Position numbers and translations under genes: made by a program. The notes under the pieces are model-generated. The model saw only the letters and a program-made list of their open reading frames with translations. It did not search any database and was not told the DNA's origin. A DNA stretch of 64,000 nucleotides from Tropicimonas aquimaris. Its GTDB lineage: Bacteria > Pseudomonadota > Alphaproteobacteria > Rhodobacterales > Rhodobacteraceae. Shown in pieces: positions 28,338-36,238 of this stretch. The stretch lies in the NCBI RefSeq assembly GCF_042676185.1, contig NZ_JBHTJT010000006.1:324522-388521 (forward strand). Reading direction: 5' to 3'. Position 1 is the first letter of the stretch. Every line of letters begins with the position of its first letter.

Positions 28338-28997
28338 GTGAAGGAGACCGATCTCTACGGCCCGGTGAAGGCGTTGCTCGAGGGACAGGGCTACGAGGTG
28401 AAGGGTGAGGTCGGGCCCGCCGACCTGGTGGCCTGCCGCCAGGACGAGGCCGCGCCGGTCATCGTCGAGCTCAAGCGCGGCTTCTCACTGGCGCTGATCC
28501 ACCAGGCGATCGACCGGCAGGCGATCACCGATGCGGTCTATATCGCCGTGCCGCGCGGCGCCGGGCGGCGCTTCCTGAAGGCGCTGGCGGAGAACCGGGC
28601 GCTGTGCCGGCGGCTCGGGCTGGGGCTGATCACCGTGCGGCTGTCGGACGGCCACGTCGAGATCCACCTCGACCCCGCCCCCTACCGCCCGCGCCCGGCC
28701 CCGGCCCGCCGCAGCCGCCTGCTGCGCGAATTCGCCCGGCGCGAGGGCGACCCGAACACCGGCGGCGCGGCGGCCGGGCCGCTGGTCACCGCCTACCGCC
28801 AGGATGCGCTTCGGCTCGCCGCCCACCTGGCCGAGCACGGCCCCTCGCGCGGCGCGGAGGTCGCCCGGGCGACCGGCGTGGCCCAGGCGACGCGGATGAT
28901 GGCGGACGATCACTACGGCTGGTTCGAGCGGGTGGAACGCGGAGTCTACGGGCTCACGCCCAACGGTCAGCGCGCGATCGTGGCCGGCGCGCCATGA
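28338..28997 (+). CDS. DUF2161 family protein with PD-(D/E)XK nuclease-like fold
   Basis: A 219-aa protein starting with GTG. The N-terminal half shows KALLEGQGYEVKGEVGPADLVAC followed by VIVELKRGF; the spaced Asp and the E-x-K form the PD-(D/E)XK phosphodiesterase signature. The C-terminal third (TAYRQDALRLAAHLAEHGP, then GVAQATRMMADDHYGWFERV) looks like a winged-helix DNA-binding region. Together they suggest a DNA-acting enzyme, substrate unknown. The ribosome-binding site is poor, so the exact start is uncertain. Confidence 0.75.
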   Translation: MKETDLYGPVKALLEGQGYEVKGEVGPADLVACRQDEAAPVIVELKRGFSLALIHQAIDRQAITDAVYIAVPRGAGRRFLKALAENRALCRRLGLGLITVRLSDGHVEIHLDPAPYRPRPAPARRSRLLREFARREGDPNTGGAAAGPLVTAYRQDALRLAAHLAEHGPSRGAEVARATGVAQATRMMADDHYGWFERVERGVYGLTPNGQRAIVAGAP

Positions 28998-29109
28998 TGG
29001 ACCGAAATCGCGCTCAAATCCCTGTGTGCATGCGCTGCGCCCACTGGTCCCGCGGCCTCGCACCTGCTAGCAGACGCCGCACGACCCTTGGGGAATGAAC
29101 AGGATTCCA

Positions 29110-29694
29110 ATGACCAAACCGCTCAGCCGGCGCGGCCTGATCGCAGGCCTTGGCGCCCTCCCGCTCCTCGCCCATCCCGCGATCCTGCGGGCCCAGGTGA
29201 CGCCGATGACCGACCGCCCCACCGATACCGGGGCGCTGCGCAACATCTCGGCCTTCACCCGCCGCAACTGGCAGGACCATTTCCCCTCGCTCGGCGTCGG
29301 CGCCATCGTCTGCGATGTCGACAGCCGCGCGGTGCATTACTGGAATCCCGACGGGAGCTACTACGTCTACCCGAGCTCGGTGCCGCTCTCCGAGGACCTG
29401 ACCAAGCGCGGGTACACCGAGGTCGTCCGCAAGAAGGAAGGCCCGACCTGGACGCCCACCGCCTCGATGCGCGAGCGCGATCCCAGCCTGCCGCAATCGG
29501 TCGGCCCGGGCCCGGACAACCCGCTCGGCACCCATGCGATGTACCTGGGCTGGCCGGCCTATCTGATCCACGGCACCCATGACACCCGCAAGATCGGCCG
29601 CCCCTCCTCCTCGGGCTGCTTCGGCCTCTACAACGAACAGGTCGCGCAGCTTTACCCGATGGTCGATATCGGCACCCAGGTCCGGGTGATGTAA
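29110..29694 (+). CDS. L,D-transpeptidase (YkuD domain)
   Basis: A 194-aa exported enzyme that forms 3-3 peptidoglycan cross-links or attaches proteins to peptidoglycan. The N-terminus LSRRGLIAGLGALPLLAHPA has a twin-arginine-like signal. The catalytic region YLIHGTHDTRKIGRPSSSGC carries the conserved His and the Cys nucleophile followed by FGLYNEQVAQLYPMV. The start at 29110 has AGGA five bases upstream; an ATG at 29095 abuts its GGGGA without spacing. It resembles the short roseobacter YkuD proteins in length. Confidence 0.88.
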   Translation: MTKPLSRRGLIAGLGALPLLAHPAILRAQVTPMTDRPTDTGALRNISAFTRRNWQDHFPSLGVGAIVCDVDSRAVHYWNPDGSYYVYPSSVPLSEDLTKRGYTEVVRKKEGPTWTPTASMRERDPSLPQSVGPGPDNPLGTHAMYLGWPAYLIHGTHDTRKIGRPSSSGCFGLYNEQVAQLYPMVDIGTQVRVM

Positions 29695-29785
29695 CCGGCC
29701 GCCGGCGGCCGCCGGGCCGGGGTTGCGAGCGGAGGGCCGATCGGCTATCCGGGGCGCTTTCCCGTTTCCAGCAAGGGCCGCCGCC

Positions 29786-31039
29786 ATGTCCCCCCGCGTG
29801 CTTGCCGTCGATTTCGGCACGTCCAATTCCGCCGCCGCCGTGCTCGATGGCGGCGCTGTGCGCCGGATCCCTGTCGAGGGAACGGCCGACACCCTCCCCA
29901 CCGCCGTGTTCTTTCCCGCCGACGGCGGCGCGATGCGGATCGGCGCGGCCGCCGGCGCGGCGCTGGTCTCCGGCGAGGAGGGCCGCTATATGCGCGCCCT
30001 CAAGTCCATCCTGGGCACCTCCCTCTTTCACGAACAGCGGCTGATCGAAGGCCGCCGGCGCCGCCTCTCGGAGGTCGTCACGGCCTTTCTCGTTGCCCTG
30101 CGCGAACGGGCGGAGACCGAGACGGGCGCGCCGCTGCGGCAGGTGCTGTCCGGCCGCCCGGTGCGGTTTCACTCCACCGACGACGCCCGCGACACCCAGG
30201 CCGAGGCCGACCTGCGGGCCTGCTACGAGGCCGCCGGCTTCGAACAGGTCGATTTCCTGTTCGAGCCGGAGGCGGCGGCACGGGCGAGCCACGGCCTTGG
30301 CGCGGCGGGCGAGACCGGCCTGATCGTCGACATCGGCGGCGGCACCTCGGACTTCTCGGTCTTCCGGCAGGGCACCGGGGGGATCGAGATCCTCGCCAGC
30401 CACGGCATCCGCCTCGGCGGCACGGATTTCGACACCGAGGTCTCGATGGCCCATGCCATGCCGCTCCTCGGCCACGGCGGCCAGCTCCGGCGCAGCTTCG
30501 GCGACGGACTCCTGCCGGTCCCCAATGCGATCTACCGCGACCTGGCGACCTGGGCGCGCATCCCGTTCCTCTATGCCCGGGACACCGAACGCCACGTCGA
30601 GGACCTGCTGGCCCATGCGGTGGAGCCCGAGAAGCTGCGGCGCCTTCAAGCGGTGGTCGGCGAACGGCTGGGCCACGACCTCGCCTTCGCGGTCGAGGAT
30701 GGAAAGATCGCCGCCAATGCCGGTGGCGCGCGCGCCGAGATCGCCATGGGCTTCGTGGAGCCCGGACTTGCGGCCCCGGTCACGCCCGGCTCGCTCCATG
30801 CCGCGCTTTCGGGCTTCGGCGACGCCCTGCGCGCGGCGATCTGGGAGGTGCTGGTCCGCGCCGGCACCCCGCCCCACGCCATCGGTTCGGTGATCCTCGT
30901 CGGCGGCTCCAGCCTGATGCGGCTGGTCACCGACGCCGCGACCGAGGTCTGCCCCGCCGCCGCCCAACGGCGCGCGCAGGCCTTCACCGCCGTGGTCGAC
31001 GGCCTCGCGCTGGCCACCGGAGAGCACGCGCCGGCCTGA
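29786..31039 (+). CDS. Hsp70-like ATPase (YegD-type putative chaperone)
   Basis: A 417-aa actin/Hsp70-superfamily ATPase without a peptide-binding domain. Phosphate-1 motif VLAVDFGTSNSAAAVL is at residues 5-20, phosphate-2 LIVDIGGGTSDFSVF near residue 178, and the adenosine motif VILVGGSSLMRLV near residue 370. A mid-protein EPEAAARASHGLG links them. The length matches E. coli YegD. The start at 29786 was chosen over an upstream in-frame codon lacking a plausible N-terminus. The role is unknown; no DnaJ or GrpE partner adjoins. Confidence 0.87.
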   Translation: MSPRVLAVDFGTSNSAAAVLDGGAVRRIPVEGTADTLPTAVFFPADGGAMRIGAAAGAALVSGEEGRYMRALKSILGTSLFHEQRLIEGRRRRLSEVVTAFLVALRERAETETGAPLRQVLSGRPVRFHSTDDARDTQAEADLRACYEAAGFEQVDFLFEPEAAARASHGLGAAGETGLIVDIGGGTSDFSVFRQGTGGIEILASHGIRLGGTDFDTEVSMAHAMPLLGHGGQLRRSFGDGLLPVPNAIYRDLATWARIPFLYARDTERHVEDLLAHAVEPEKLRRLQAVVGERLGHDLAFAVEDGKIAANAGGARAEIAMGFVEPGLAAPVTPGSLHAALSGFGDALRAAIWEVLVRAGTPPHAIGSVILVGGSSLMRLVTDAATEVCPAAAQRRAQAFTAVVDGLALATGEHAPA

Positions 31040-31083
31040 CATCGACACGGCCCGACCAGCCCTCGTGCGCCTGGACAGCGGGG

Positions 31084-31137
31084 GACGATCCTGCGGATCG
31101 TGCCTCCGGCGGGGGTATTGGGTCCAAGAAGAATGGA
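31084..31137 (+). repeat. Dispersed intergenic repeat, family 1, copy D
   Basis: Hairpin CGATCCTGCGGATCG, then TGCCTCCGGCGGGGGTATTG, then GGTCCAAGAAGAATGG. It lies 45 bp behind the Hsp70-like gene and is followed by a GGGGGCAGCGCCCCC hairpin. Confidence 0.62.
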
Positions 31138-31328
31138 GAGGCCGCACCCTGCCCGTCTTCCTGGTACAAGTACCCCGGGGGTTTGGGGGCAGCGCCCCCA
31201 ACCTGCCGCCGGCCACCGCCCGACCGCCAACCGATCACGACGCCCGCTCCGATTAGCGCTTGCCAGCGCCCCCTCTCCCGTGGAAATTGAACGTGCATTC
31301 AATTTCCAACGGCTCTGGGAGGAAGCCC

Positions 31329-32471
31329 ATGGATTTCGCACTGAGCGAAGAGCAATCGGCGATCTTCGACATGGCCCGCGCCTTCGGCGCGGAGCACATC
31401 GCCCCCCACGCCCGCGCATGGGAAACCGAGGGCACGATCCCGAAGGATCTCTGGCCCCGGCTGGCCGAGCTCGGCTTCGGCGGTCTCTATGTCTCCGAGG
31501 AGAGCGGCGGCTCCGGCCTCACCCGGCTCGACGCCACGCTGGTGTTCGAGGCGCTGTCGATGGCCTGCCCCTCGGTCGCGGCGTTTCTCTCGATCCACAA
31601 CATGTGCGCCCGGATGCTCGACAGCTTCGGCTCCGAGGATCTCAAGGCCCGCTACCTCGCCCCCGCCCTCACCATGGAGACCGTGTTCTCCTATTGCCTG
31701 ACCGAGCCCGGCTCCGGCTCCGACGCGGCAGCGCTGAAGACCCGGGCCGAGCCCGCCGGCAACGGTTATGCCCTCACCGGCACCAAGGCCTTCATCTCCG
31801 GCGGCGGCTATTCCCATGCCTATATCGTCATGGCCCGCACCGGCGCGGACGGCCCCCGCGGCATCTCCGCCTTCGTGCTCGAGGACAGCACCGAGGGCCT
31901 GTCCTTCGGCGGGCTGGAGCAAAAAATGGGCTGGAAGAGCCAGCCCACACGGGCTGTCCAGATGGACGCCTGCCCCGTCCCCGCCGCCAACCTGCTGGGC
32001 GAGGAAGGCCGCGGCTTTGCCTATGCCATGGCCGGGCTCGACGGCGGGCGGCTCAACATCTCCGCCTGCTCCCTCGGTGCCGCGCAGGCCGCGCTCGATG
32101 CCACGCTCGCCTACATGGCCGAGCGCCGCGCCTTCGGCCAGACCATCGACCAGTTCCAGGCCCTCCAGTTCCGCCTCGCCGACATGGAGATCGAGTTGCA
32201 GGCCGCCCGCACCTTCCTCCGCCAGGCCGCCTGGAAGCTCGACACCGGCGCGCCGGACGCCACCAAGTTCTGCGCCATGGCCAAGAAGTTCGTGACCGAG
32301 GCCGGCAGCCGCGTCGCCGACCAGTGTTTGCAGCTGCACGGCGGCTACGGCTACCTTGCCGATTATGGAATCGAGAAGATCGTGCGCGACCTGCGCGTGC
32401 ACCAGATCCTCGAGGGCACGAACGAGATCATGCGCCTGATCGTGGCGCGCCACCTTCTGAGCGAACGATGA
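31329..32471 (+). CDS. Acyl-CoA dehydrogenase, probable isobutyryl-CoA dehydrogenase
   Basis: FAD-dependent enzyme introducing the alpha-beta double bond into an acyl-CoA. At 380 aa with YCLTEPGSGSDAAALKTRA near residue 123 (FAD-binding), the FISGGGYSHAYIVMAR block and the C-terminal LQLHGGYGYLADYGIEKIVR and LEGTNEIMRLIVAR, it is a typical family member. Overlap with the hydrolase and mmsB genes points to isobutyryl-CoA as substrate (valine degradation). The start at 31329 follows GGGAGGAAG. Substrate is inferred from context. Confidence 0.9.
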   Translation: MDFALSEEQSAIFDMARAFGAEHIAPHARAWETEGTIPKDLWPRLAELGFGGLYVSEESGGSGLTRLDATLVFEALSMACPSVAAFLSIHNMCARMLDSFGSEDLKARYLAPALTMETVFSYCLTEPGSGSDAAALKTRAEPAGNGYALTGTKAFISGGGYSHAYIVMARTGADGPRGISAFVLEDSTEGLSFGGLEQKMGWKSQPTRAVQMDACPVPAANLLGEEGRGFAYAMAGLDGGRLNISACSLGAAQAALDATLAYMAERRAFGQTIDQFQALQFRLADMEIELQAARTFLRQAAWKLDTGAPDATKFCAMAKKFVTEAGSRVADQCLQLHGGYGYLADYGIEKIVRDLRVHQILEGTNEIMRLIVARHLLSER

Positions 32472-33529
32472 GCGACATCCACATCCGCAAGGCCGGCCGC
32501 ACCGGCCGCATCACCCTCACCCGCCCGCAGGCGCTCAACGCCATGTCCTACGAGATGTGCCTGGCGATCGACGCCGCGCTCAAGGACTGGGCGGATGACC
32601 CCGGCGTCGCCATGATCGTCTTCGACGCCGAGGGCGAGAAGGCCTTCTGCGCCGGCGGAGACATCGCCGAGATCTACGCCACCGGCACCGCCGGCGACTA
32701 TGCCTACGGCCGGAAGTTCTGGCACGACGAATACAACATGAACGCCCGGCTGTTCGAATTCCCCAAGCCGGTCGCGAGCTTCCTGCAAGGCTTCACCATG
32801 GGTGGCGGCGTCGGCATCGGCTGCCACGGCTCGCACCGGGTGGTGGGCGAAAGCAGCCAGATCGCCATGCCCGAATGCGGCATCGGCCTGCTGCCCGACG
32901 TCGGCGGCACCCTGCTGCTCGCCCGCGCGCCCGGGCGGCTGGGCGAATACCTCGGCACCACCGGCACCCGCATGGGCCCGGCCGACGCGCTGTTGGCGGG
33001 CTTTGCCGATTACTTCGTGCCGCAGGCCCAATGGCCCGACCTCATCGCCCGGCTGGAAGACACCGGCGACTGGACCCTGATCGACGCCGCCGCCGCGCCC
33101 GCCCCCGAGGGCCGTCTCGCCACCCTGCAACCGCAGATCGACCGCCACTTCGGCGGCGAGCGGCTGGGCGACGTCCTGCGCAGCCTGAACGCGGAGCCCT
33201 CCGACTTCACCGCCAGCACGCTCAAGGCGATGACCCGCAACGCGCCGCTCGCCATGGCCTGCGCCATCGAGGCCGTCCACCGCCTGCGCGGCCCCACCGC
33301 CGACATCCGCCGCGCGCTCGACCTCGAGTACCGCTTCACGTTCCGCGCCATGGAACAGGGCGACTTCCTCGAAGGCATCTGCGCCGCGATCATCGACAAG
33401 GACCGCAGCCCCAAATGGCGGCACGGGCTGGAAGAGGTCACGCCCGCCATGGTCAGCGCCATGCTCCGCCCCCTTGGGGCCGACGCGCTCACATTCGACA
33501 CGCCACAGCCCCGGGAGGACATCGCATGA
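32468..33529 (+). CDS. 3-Hydroxyisobutyryl-CoA hydrolase (enoyl-CoA hydratase superfamily)
   Basis: Crotonase-fold hydrolase converting 3-hydroxyisobutyryl-CoA to free 3-hydroxyisobutyrate in valine catabolism. The 353-aa length with KAFCAGGDIAEIYATG near residue 58, the oxyanion-hole loop QGFTMGGGVGIGCHGSHRVV and PECGIGLLPDVGGT, and the long C-terminal extension distinguishes hydrolases of this group from 260-aa hydratases. ATG overlaps the preceding TGA (ATGA) and its own stop overlaps mmsB in the same way. A separate enoyl-CoA hydratase for the hydration step is not in the window. Confidence 0.9.
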   Translation: MSDIHIRKAGRTGRITLTRPQALNAMSYEMCLAIDAALKDWADDPGVAMIVFDAEGEKAFCAGGDIAEIYATGTAGDYAYGRKFWHDEYNMNARLFEFPKPVASFLQGFTMGGGVGIGCHGSHRVVGESSQIAMPECGIGLLPDVGGTLLLARAPGRLGEYLGTTGTRMGPADALLAGFADYFVPQAQWPDLIARLEDTGDWTLIDAAAAPAPEGRLATLQPQIDRHFGGERLGDVLRSLNAEPSDFTASTLKAMTRNAPLAMACAIEAVHRLRGPTADIRRALDLEYRFTFRAMEQGDFLEGICAAIIDKDRSPKWRHGLEEVTPAMVSAMLRPLGADALTFDTPQPREDIA

Positions 33530-34398
33530 AAGTCGGTTTCATAGGACTTGGAAACATGGGCGCGCCGATGGCCGCCAACCTGGCCGCCGCGGGCCATGCA
33601 GTGACCGGCTTCGACCTCGCCGCGCCCTGCCCTGAGGGCGTCACCGCCGCCGCCACCGCCGCCGAGGCCGCCAGCGGCGCCGAGGTGGTCATCACCATGC
33701 TCCCCAACGGCGAGATCCTGCGCCGCGTCGCGGCCGAGATCCACCCGGCCATGCAGCCCGGCGCGGTCCATCTCGACTGCTCCACCGTCGATGTCGACAG
33801 CGCCCGCGCCGTGGCCGAGGCCGCCGCCTCCGCTGGCCTGCGTGCGGTCGATGCCCCGGTCTCCGGCGGTGTCGGCGGCGCGGCGGCCGGCACGCTCACC
33901 TTCATGGCCGGCGGCGCCGAGGACGCCTTCGCCACAGTCGCGCCGCTCTTCGAGGTCATGGGCCAGAAAGCCGTCCACTGCGGCGGCCCCGGCGCCGGGC
34001 AGGCGGCCAAGATCTGCAACAACATGATCCTGGGCATCACCATGATCGGCACCTGCGAGGCCTTCGCGCTGGCCGACAAGCTGGGCCTCGACCGGCAAAA
34101 GATGTTCGACGTGGTGTCCACCTCCTCCGGCTACAGCTGGTCGATGAACGCCTATTGCCCCGCCCCCGGCGTCGGCCCGACAAGCCCCGCCGACAACGGC
34201 TACAAGCCCGGATTCGCCGCCGAGCTGATGCTCAAGGACCTGCGCCTCGCCCAGCAGGCCGCCGAGGCCGCCGACGCCGACACGCCGCTGGGCCTCGCCG
34301 CCGCCCGGCTCTACGAGACCTTCGTGGAGCAGGAGGACGGCAAGGGCATGGACTTCTCCGCCATGCTGCCCCGCTTCGAGAAACGCGGGCGCGGCTGA
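33526..34398 (+). CDS. mmsB: 3-Hydroxyisobutyrate dehydrogenase
   Basis: NAD-dependent oxidation of 3-hydroxyisobutyrate to methylmalonate semialdehyde, the substrate of MmsA. The 290-aa protein has the Rossmann motif VGFIGLGNMGAPMAANL at residues 3-19, the DAPVSGGVGGAAAGTL substrate block near residue 113, the catalytic-Lys region GAGQAAKICNNMILG near residue 160, and YKPGFAAELMLKDLRLA near residue 226. Third gene of an operon joined by 4-bp overlaps. Confidence 0.95.
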   Translation: MKVGFIGLGNMGAPMAANLAAAGHAVTGFDLAAPCPEGVTAAATAAEAASGAEVVITMLPNGEILRRVAAEIHPAMQPGAVHLDCSTVDVDSARAVAEAAASAGLRAVDAPVSGGVGGAAAGTLTFMAGGAEDAFATVAPLFEVMGQKAVHCGGPGAGQAAKICNNMILGITMIGTCEAFALADKLGLDRQKMFDVVSTSSGYSWSMNAYCPAPGVGPTSPADNGYKPGFAAELMLKDLRLAQQAAEAADADTPLGLAAARLYETFVEQEDGKGMDFSAMLPRFEKRGRG

Positions 34399-34462
34399 GC
34401 CTGACACCGGCATCTGCGCCGCGCCCGGTCGGATCCGGGCGCGCGCGCCAGGCATCGCGCTG

Positions 34463-34909
34463 CTACCAGGACAGCGTCTTCACATCCGGGTCGAACAGAA
34501 GGCTCTCGACCACCGGCCAGGTGCCCATCTCGACACCATCGATGTAATCCGCCTGAGTCAGGCCCGCCGCCTGCGAACAGGCACTGCACATGATCACCTT
34601 GCCACCATCGGCCATGAAGGCCGTCAGCATGTCCTGAATCGAGGTGCCGTCGTCGGCCATCAATCCAGGCACGTTGCTGGGGCGTTTCTTGTCGGCCAGG
34701 TAGACCGCCCGCACGTTCAGCCAGATCGCCACCGGCTCATGCCCGTTCTTCAGGGCCTTCTCATGGGCAAACATGATCGCCTTCGCCGCCGCCCATGTAT
34801 CATCGGTGGTGAGGTTCACTAACAGCCCGGGCTTTCCGTCTTCGGCCAGGGCCGCGGCACCGAACAGCGCCAGGGCAAGGCCCGCTAAGAGATTCCGCAA
34901 AAGACTCAT
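34463..34909 (-). CDS. Secreted DsrE-like protein
   Basis: A 148-aa protein with a signal peptide (LLRNLLAGLALALFGAAALA) and a DsrE/DsrF-like fold pattern: LLVNLTTDDTWAAAKAIMFA, then a C-terminal VIMCSACSQAAGL with two cysteines spaced C-x2-C. DsrE-type proteins relay sulfur or persulfide groups, and periplasmic members of unknown role are common. The start at 34909 is preceded by GGGAGGG. It is convergent with mmsB. The upstream region is AT-rich (AAATATTGCGCATCTTATAA), a likely promoter. Confidence 0.75.
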   Translation of the reverse strand: MSLLRNLLAGLALALFGAAALAEDGKPGLLVNLTTDDTWAAAKAIMFAHEKALKNGHEPVAIWLNVRAVYLADKKRPSNVPGLMADDGTSIQDMLTAFMADGGKVIMCSACSQAAGLTQADYIDGVEMGTWPVVESLLFDPDVKTLSW

Positions 34910-35047
34910 CTTTCCCTCCCTTGTCTCGCAGACAGAGAGTTGCGCCTCCATGAAAGTTGGCAAATGAGACAGATCAAATATTGCGCATCTTATAAATATC
35001 TTTTTTGAAGGAGTCCGTCACGAAGCCGCCCCCGTCTGCAACAGAGT

Positions 35048-35058
35048 CCCCCCCCCCC
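35048..35058. repeat. Homopolymeric C tract (about 11 bases)
   Basis: A run of C flanked by the inverted pair CAGAG and CTCTG, between the 122-aa gene's stop codon and the DsrE-like gene's promoter region. It is non-coding; the exact run length may vary or be a sequencing limit. Confidence 0.7.
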
Positions 35059-35088
35059 TCTGCAGATCGAGCGCGATCCGCCGGCGCG

Positions 35089-35457
35089 CTACGGCTTCAA
35101 CGCGAGGCGGTCCGCCAGCTTGAAGCAATAGGTCCACCAGTCCACCAGCTCGTCCCGGTTCGCCGGATCATGCCAGTCGCCGGCATCCCACCGCGCGTGC
35201 CAGGCCTCCCGCTTGGCCAGCGCCGTCTCCGCCACGTAGCCCTCCGACGTCCGGCGCAGCGCCTCCTCCCGCATCGAACGGGAAGCCGCGACGTAGAGGT
35301 CGATCATCGCGTTCTCGCCGGGCTGGAAGCTCTGCTCCCCCAGCAGCAGGTCGACCAGCACCGAGCATTCGACCAGGCTCTCGTGCAGCGGCTGCCCCGC
35401 CTGCCCCGGCGCGGCCAGTCCGGCCGCCAACGCCCCTGCAATCCCGATCCCGCGCAT
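35089..35457 (-). CDS. Small secreted protein of unknown function
   Basis: A 122-aa product with a short signal peptide (MRGIGIAGALAAGLAAPGQA) and a mature part with two Cys (LVECSVLV and DWWTYCFKLAD) that could form a disulfide. Trp-rich segments include REAWHARWDAGDWHDP. The start at 35457 has GGGAG six bases upstream; the longer ORF to 35775 is not needed. I recognise no family. It diverges from the next small secreted protein across 169 bp. Confidence 0.7.
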   Translation of the reverse strand: MRGIGIAGALAAGLAAPGQAGQPLHESLVECSVLVDLLLGEQSFQPGENAMIDLYVAASRSMREEALRRTSEGYVAETALAKREAWHARWDAGDWHDPANRDELVDWWTYCFKLADRLALKP

Positions 35458-35626
35458 CCCGCACTCCCGCTTCTCCGGGCGCAGCCTGCCAGCGGAACCC
35501 GGCCGAAGTTTGGCAACCTCCCGCCGATCACGCCAAATCGACTGGAACCCCCCGCGCCTTCCGGTGTTCTGTCCCGGCGCGCCCGCCACACAGGCGGGCC
35601 GCAAAGACAAGATTGAAGGACCAGGT

Positions 35627-35998
35627 ATGAAGACCCTCGCCACCGTGCTGCTGACAGCCGCCTTCGCCGCCGGGATCGGAGCCGGCGTCGCCTCCGCCGG
35701 CAACGGTAACGCCGGCTGCCCGCCCGGACTCGCCAAGAAGAACCCGCCCTGCGTGCCACCGGGCCAGGTCGGCAAATCGGTGCGCTCGGACGCTCCCGAC
35801 CGGGACGACAGATACGTCCGGCGCTACCAGCGCGGCGAGGTGCTCGACGGGGACTACCGGGTGATCCACGACCCCGCGCGCTACCGGCTCGACCGCAATG
35901 GCGACTACGCCGTGCTCGGCGACTACGTCTACCGCATCGACCCCGACACCCGGAAAGTGCTCAACCTGATCGGCGCCATCGCCGACCTCGCGCAGTAA
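35627..35998 (+). CDS. Small secreted protein, RcnB-like tail
   Basis: A 123-aa exported protein: signal peptide (TLATVLLTAAFAAGIGAGVA), then a Gly/Pro/Cys segment CPPGLAKKNPPCVPPGQVGK, then an Asp/Arg/Tyr-rich domain (GDYRVIHDPARYRLDRNGDY, YVYRIDPDTRKVLNLIG) resembling RcnB-type periplasmic domains. The ATG at 35627 follows AAGGACCAGGT. A bidirectional terminator separates it from uvrA. Such neighbours of uvrA are sometimes mislabelled as excinuclease subunits; nothing here supports that. Confidence 0.72.
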   Translation: MKTLATVLLTAAFAAGIGAGVASAGNGNAGCPPGLAKKNPPCVPPGQVGKSVRSDAPDRDDRYVRRYQRGEVLDGDYRVIHDPARYRLDRNGDYAVLGDYVYRIDPDTRKVLNLIGAIADLAQ

Positions 35999-36015
35999 CC
36001 TCCGGACACCCCGCC

Positions 36016-36092
36016 TGCGCGCGAAGCGCGCTCGGCCCAACGGGAGGAGCGGCATCTGCGATGCCGCGACGACGGGCGGGAGACCTGAGTGC
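36016..36092 (+). repeat. Dispersed hairpin repeat, family 2, copy 5
   Basis: Hairpin GCGCGCGAAGCGCGC, TCGGCCCAACGGGAGGA, hairpin GCGGCATCTGCGATGCCGC, then GACGACGGGCGGGAG. It lies just behind the RcnB-like gene. Confidence 0.62.
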
Positions 36093-36189
36093 CGGGATTT
36101 CCGGTCGTTTCCGGGCGCGAAATGACCGCAACGGCGCGACCCAGGGCGAAAGCCTGCCCCGAAGCCATGAAATGACCGGAACACACAGG

Positions 36190-36216
36190 AAAACGACCGC
36201 GATTGCGGTCGTTTTT
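36190..36216. terminator. Bidirectional intrinsic terminator between convergent genes
   Basis: AAAACGACCGC / GCGGTCGTTTTT around a GATT loop (perfect 8-bp stem, A-run on one side and T-run on the other). It serves uvrA leftward and the small secreted-protein gene rightward. Confidence 0.9.
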
Positions 36217-36238
36217 GCCTTCGGATCGGTCGAAACGC

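Noticed and set aside
34910..35040. FNR-type site upstream of the DsrE-like gene
   Set aside because: TTGAT occurs but the second half-site ATCAA at the correct spacing is missing.
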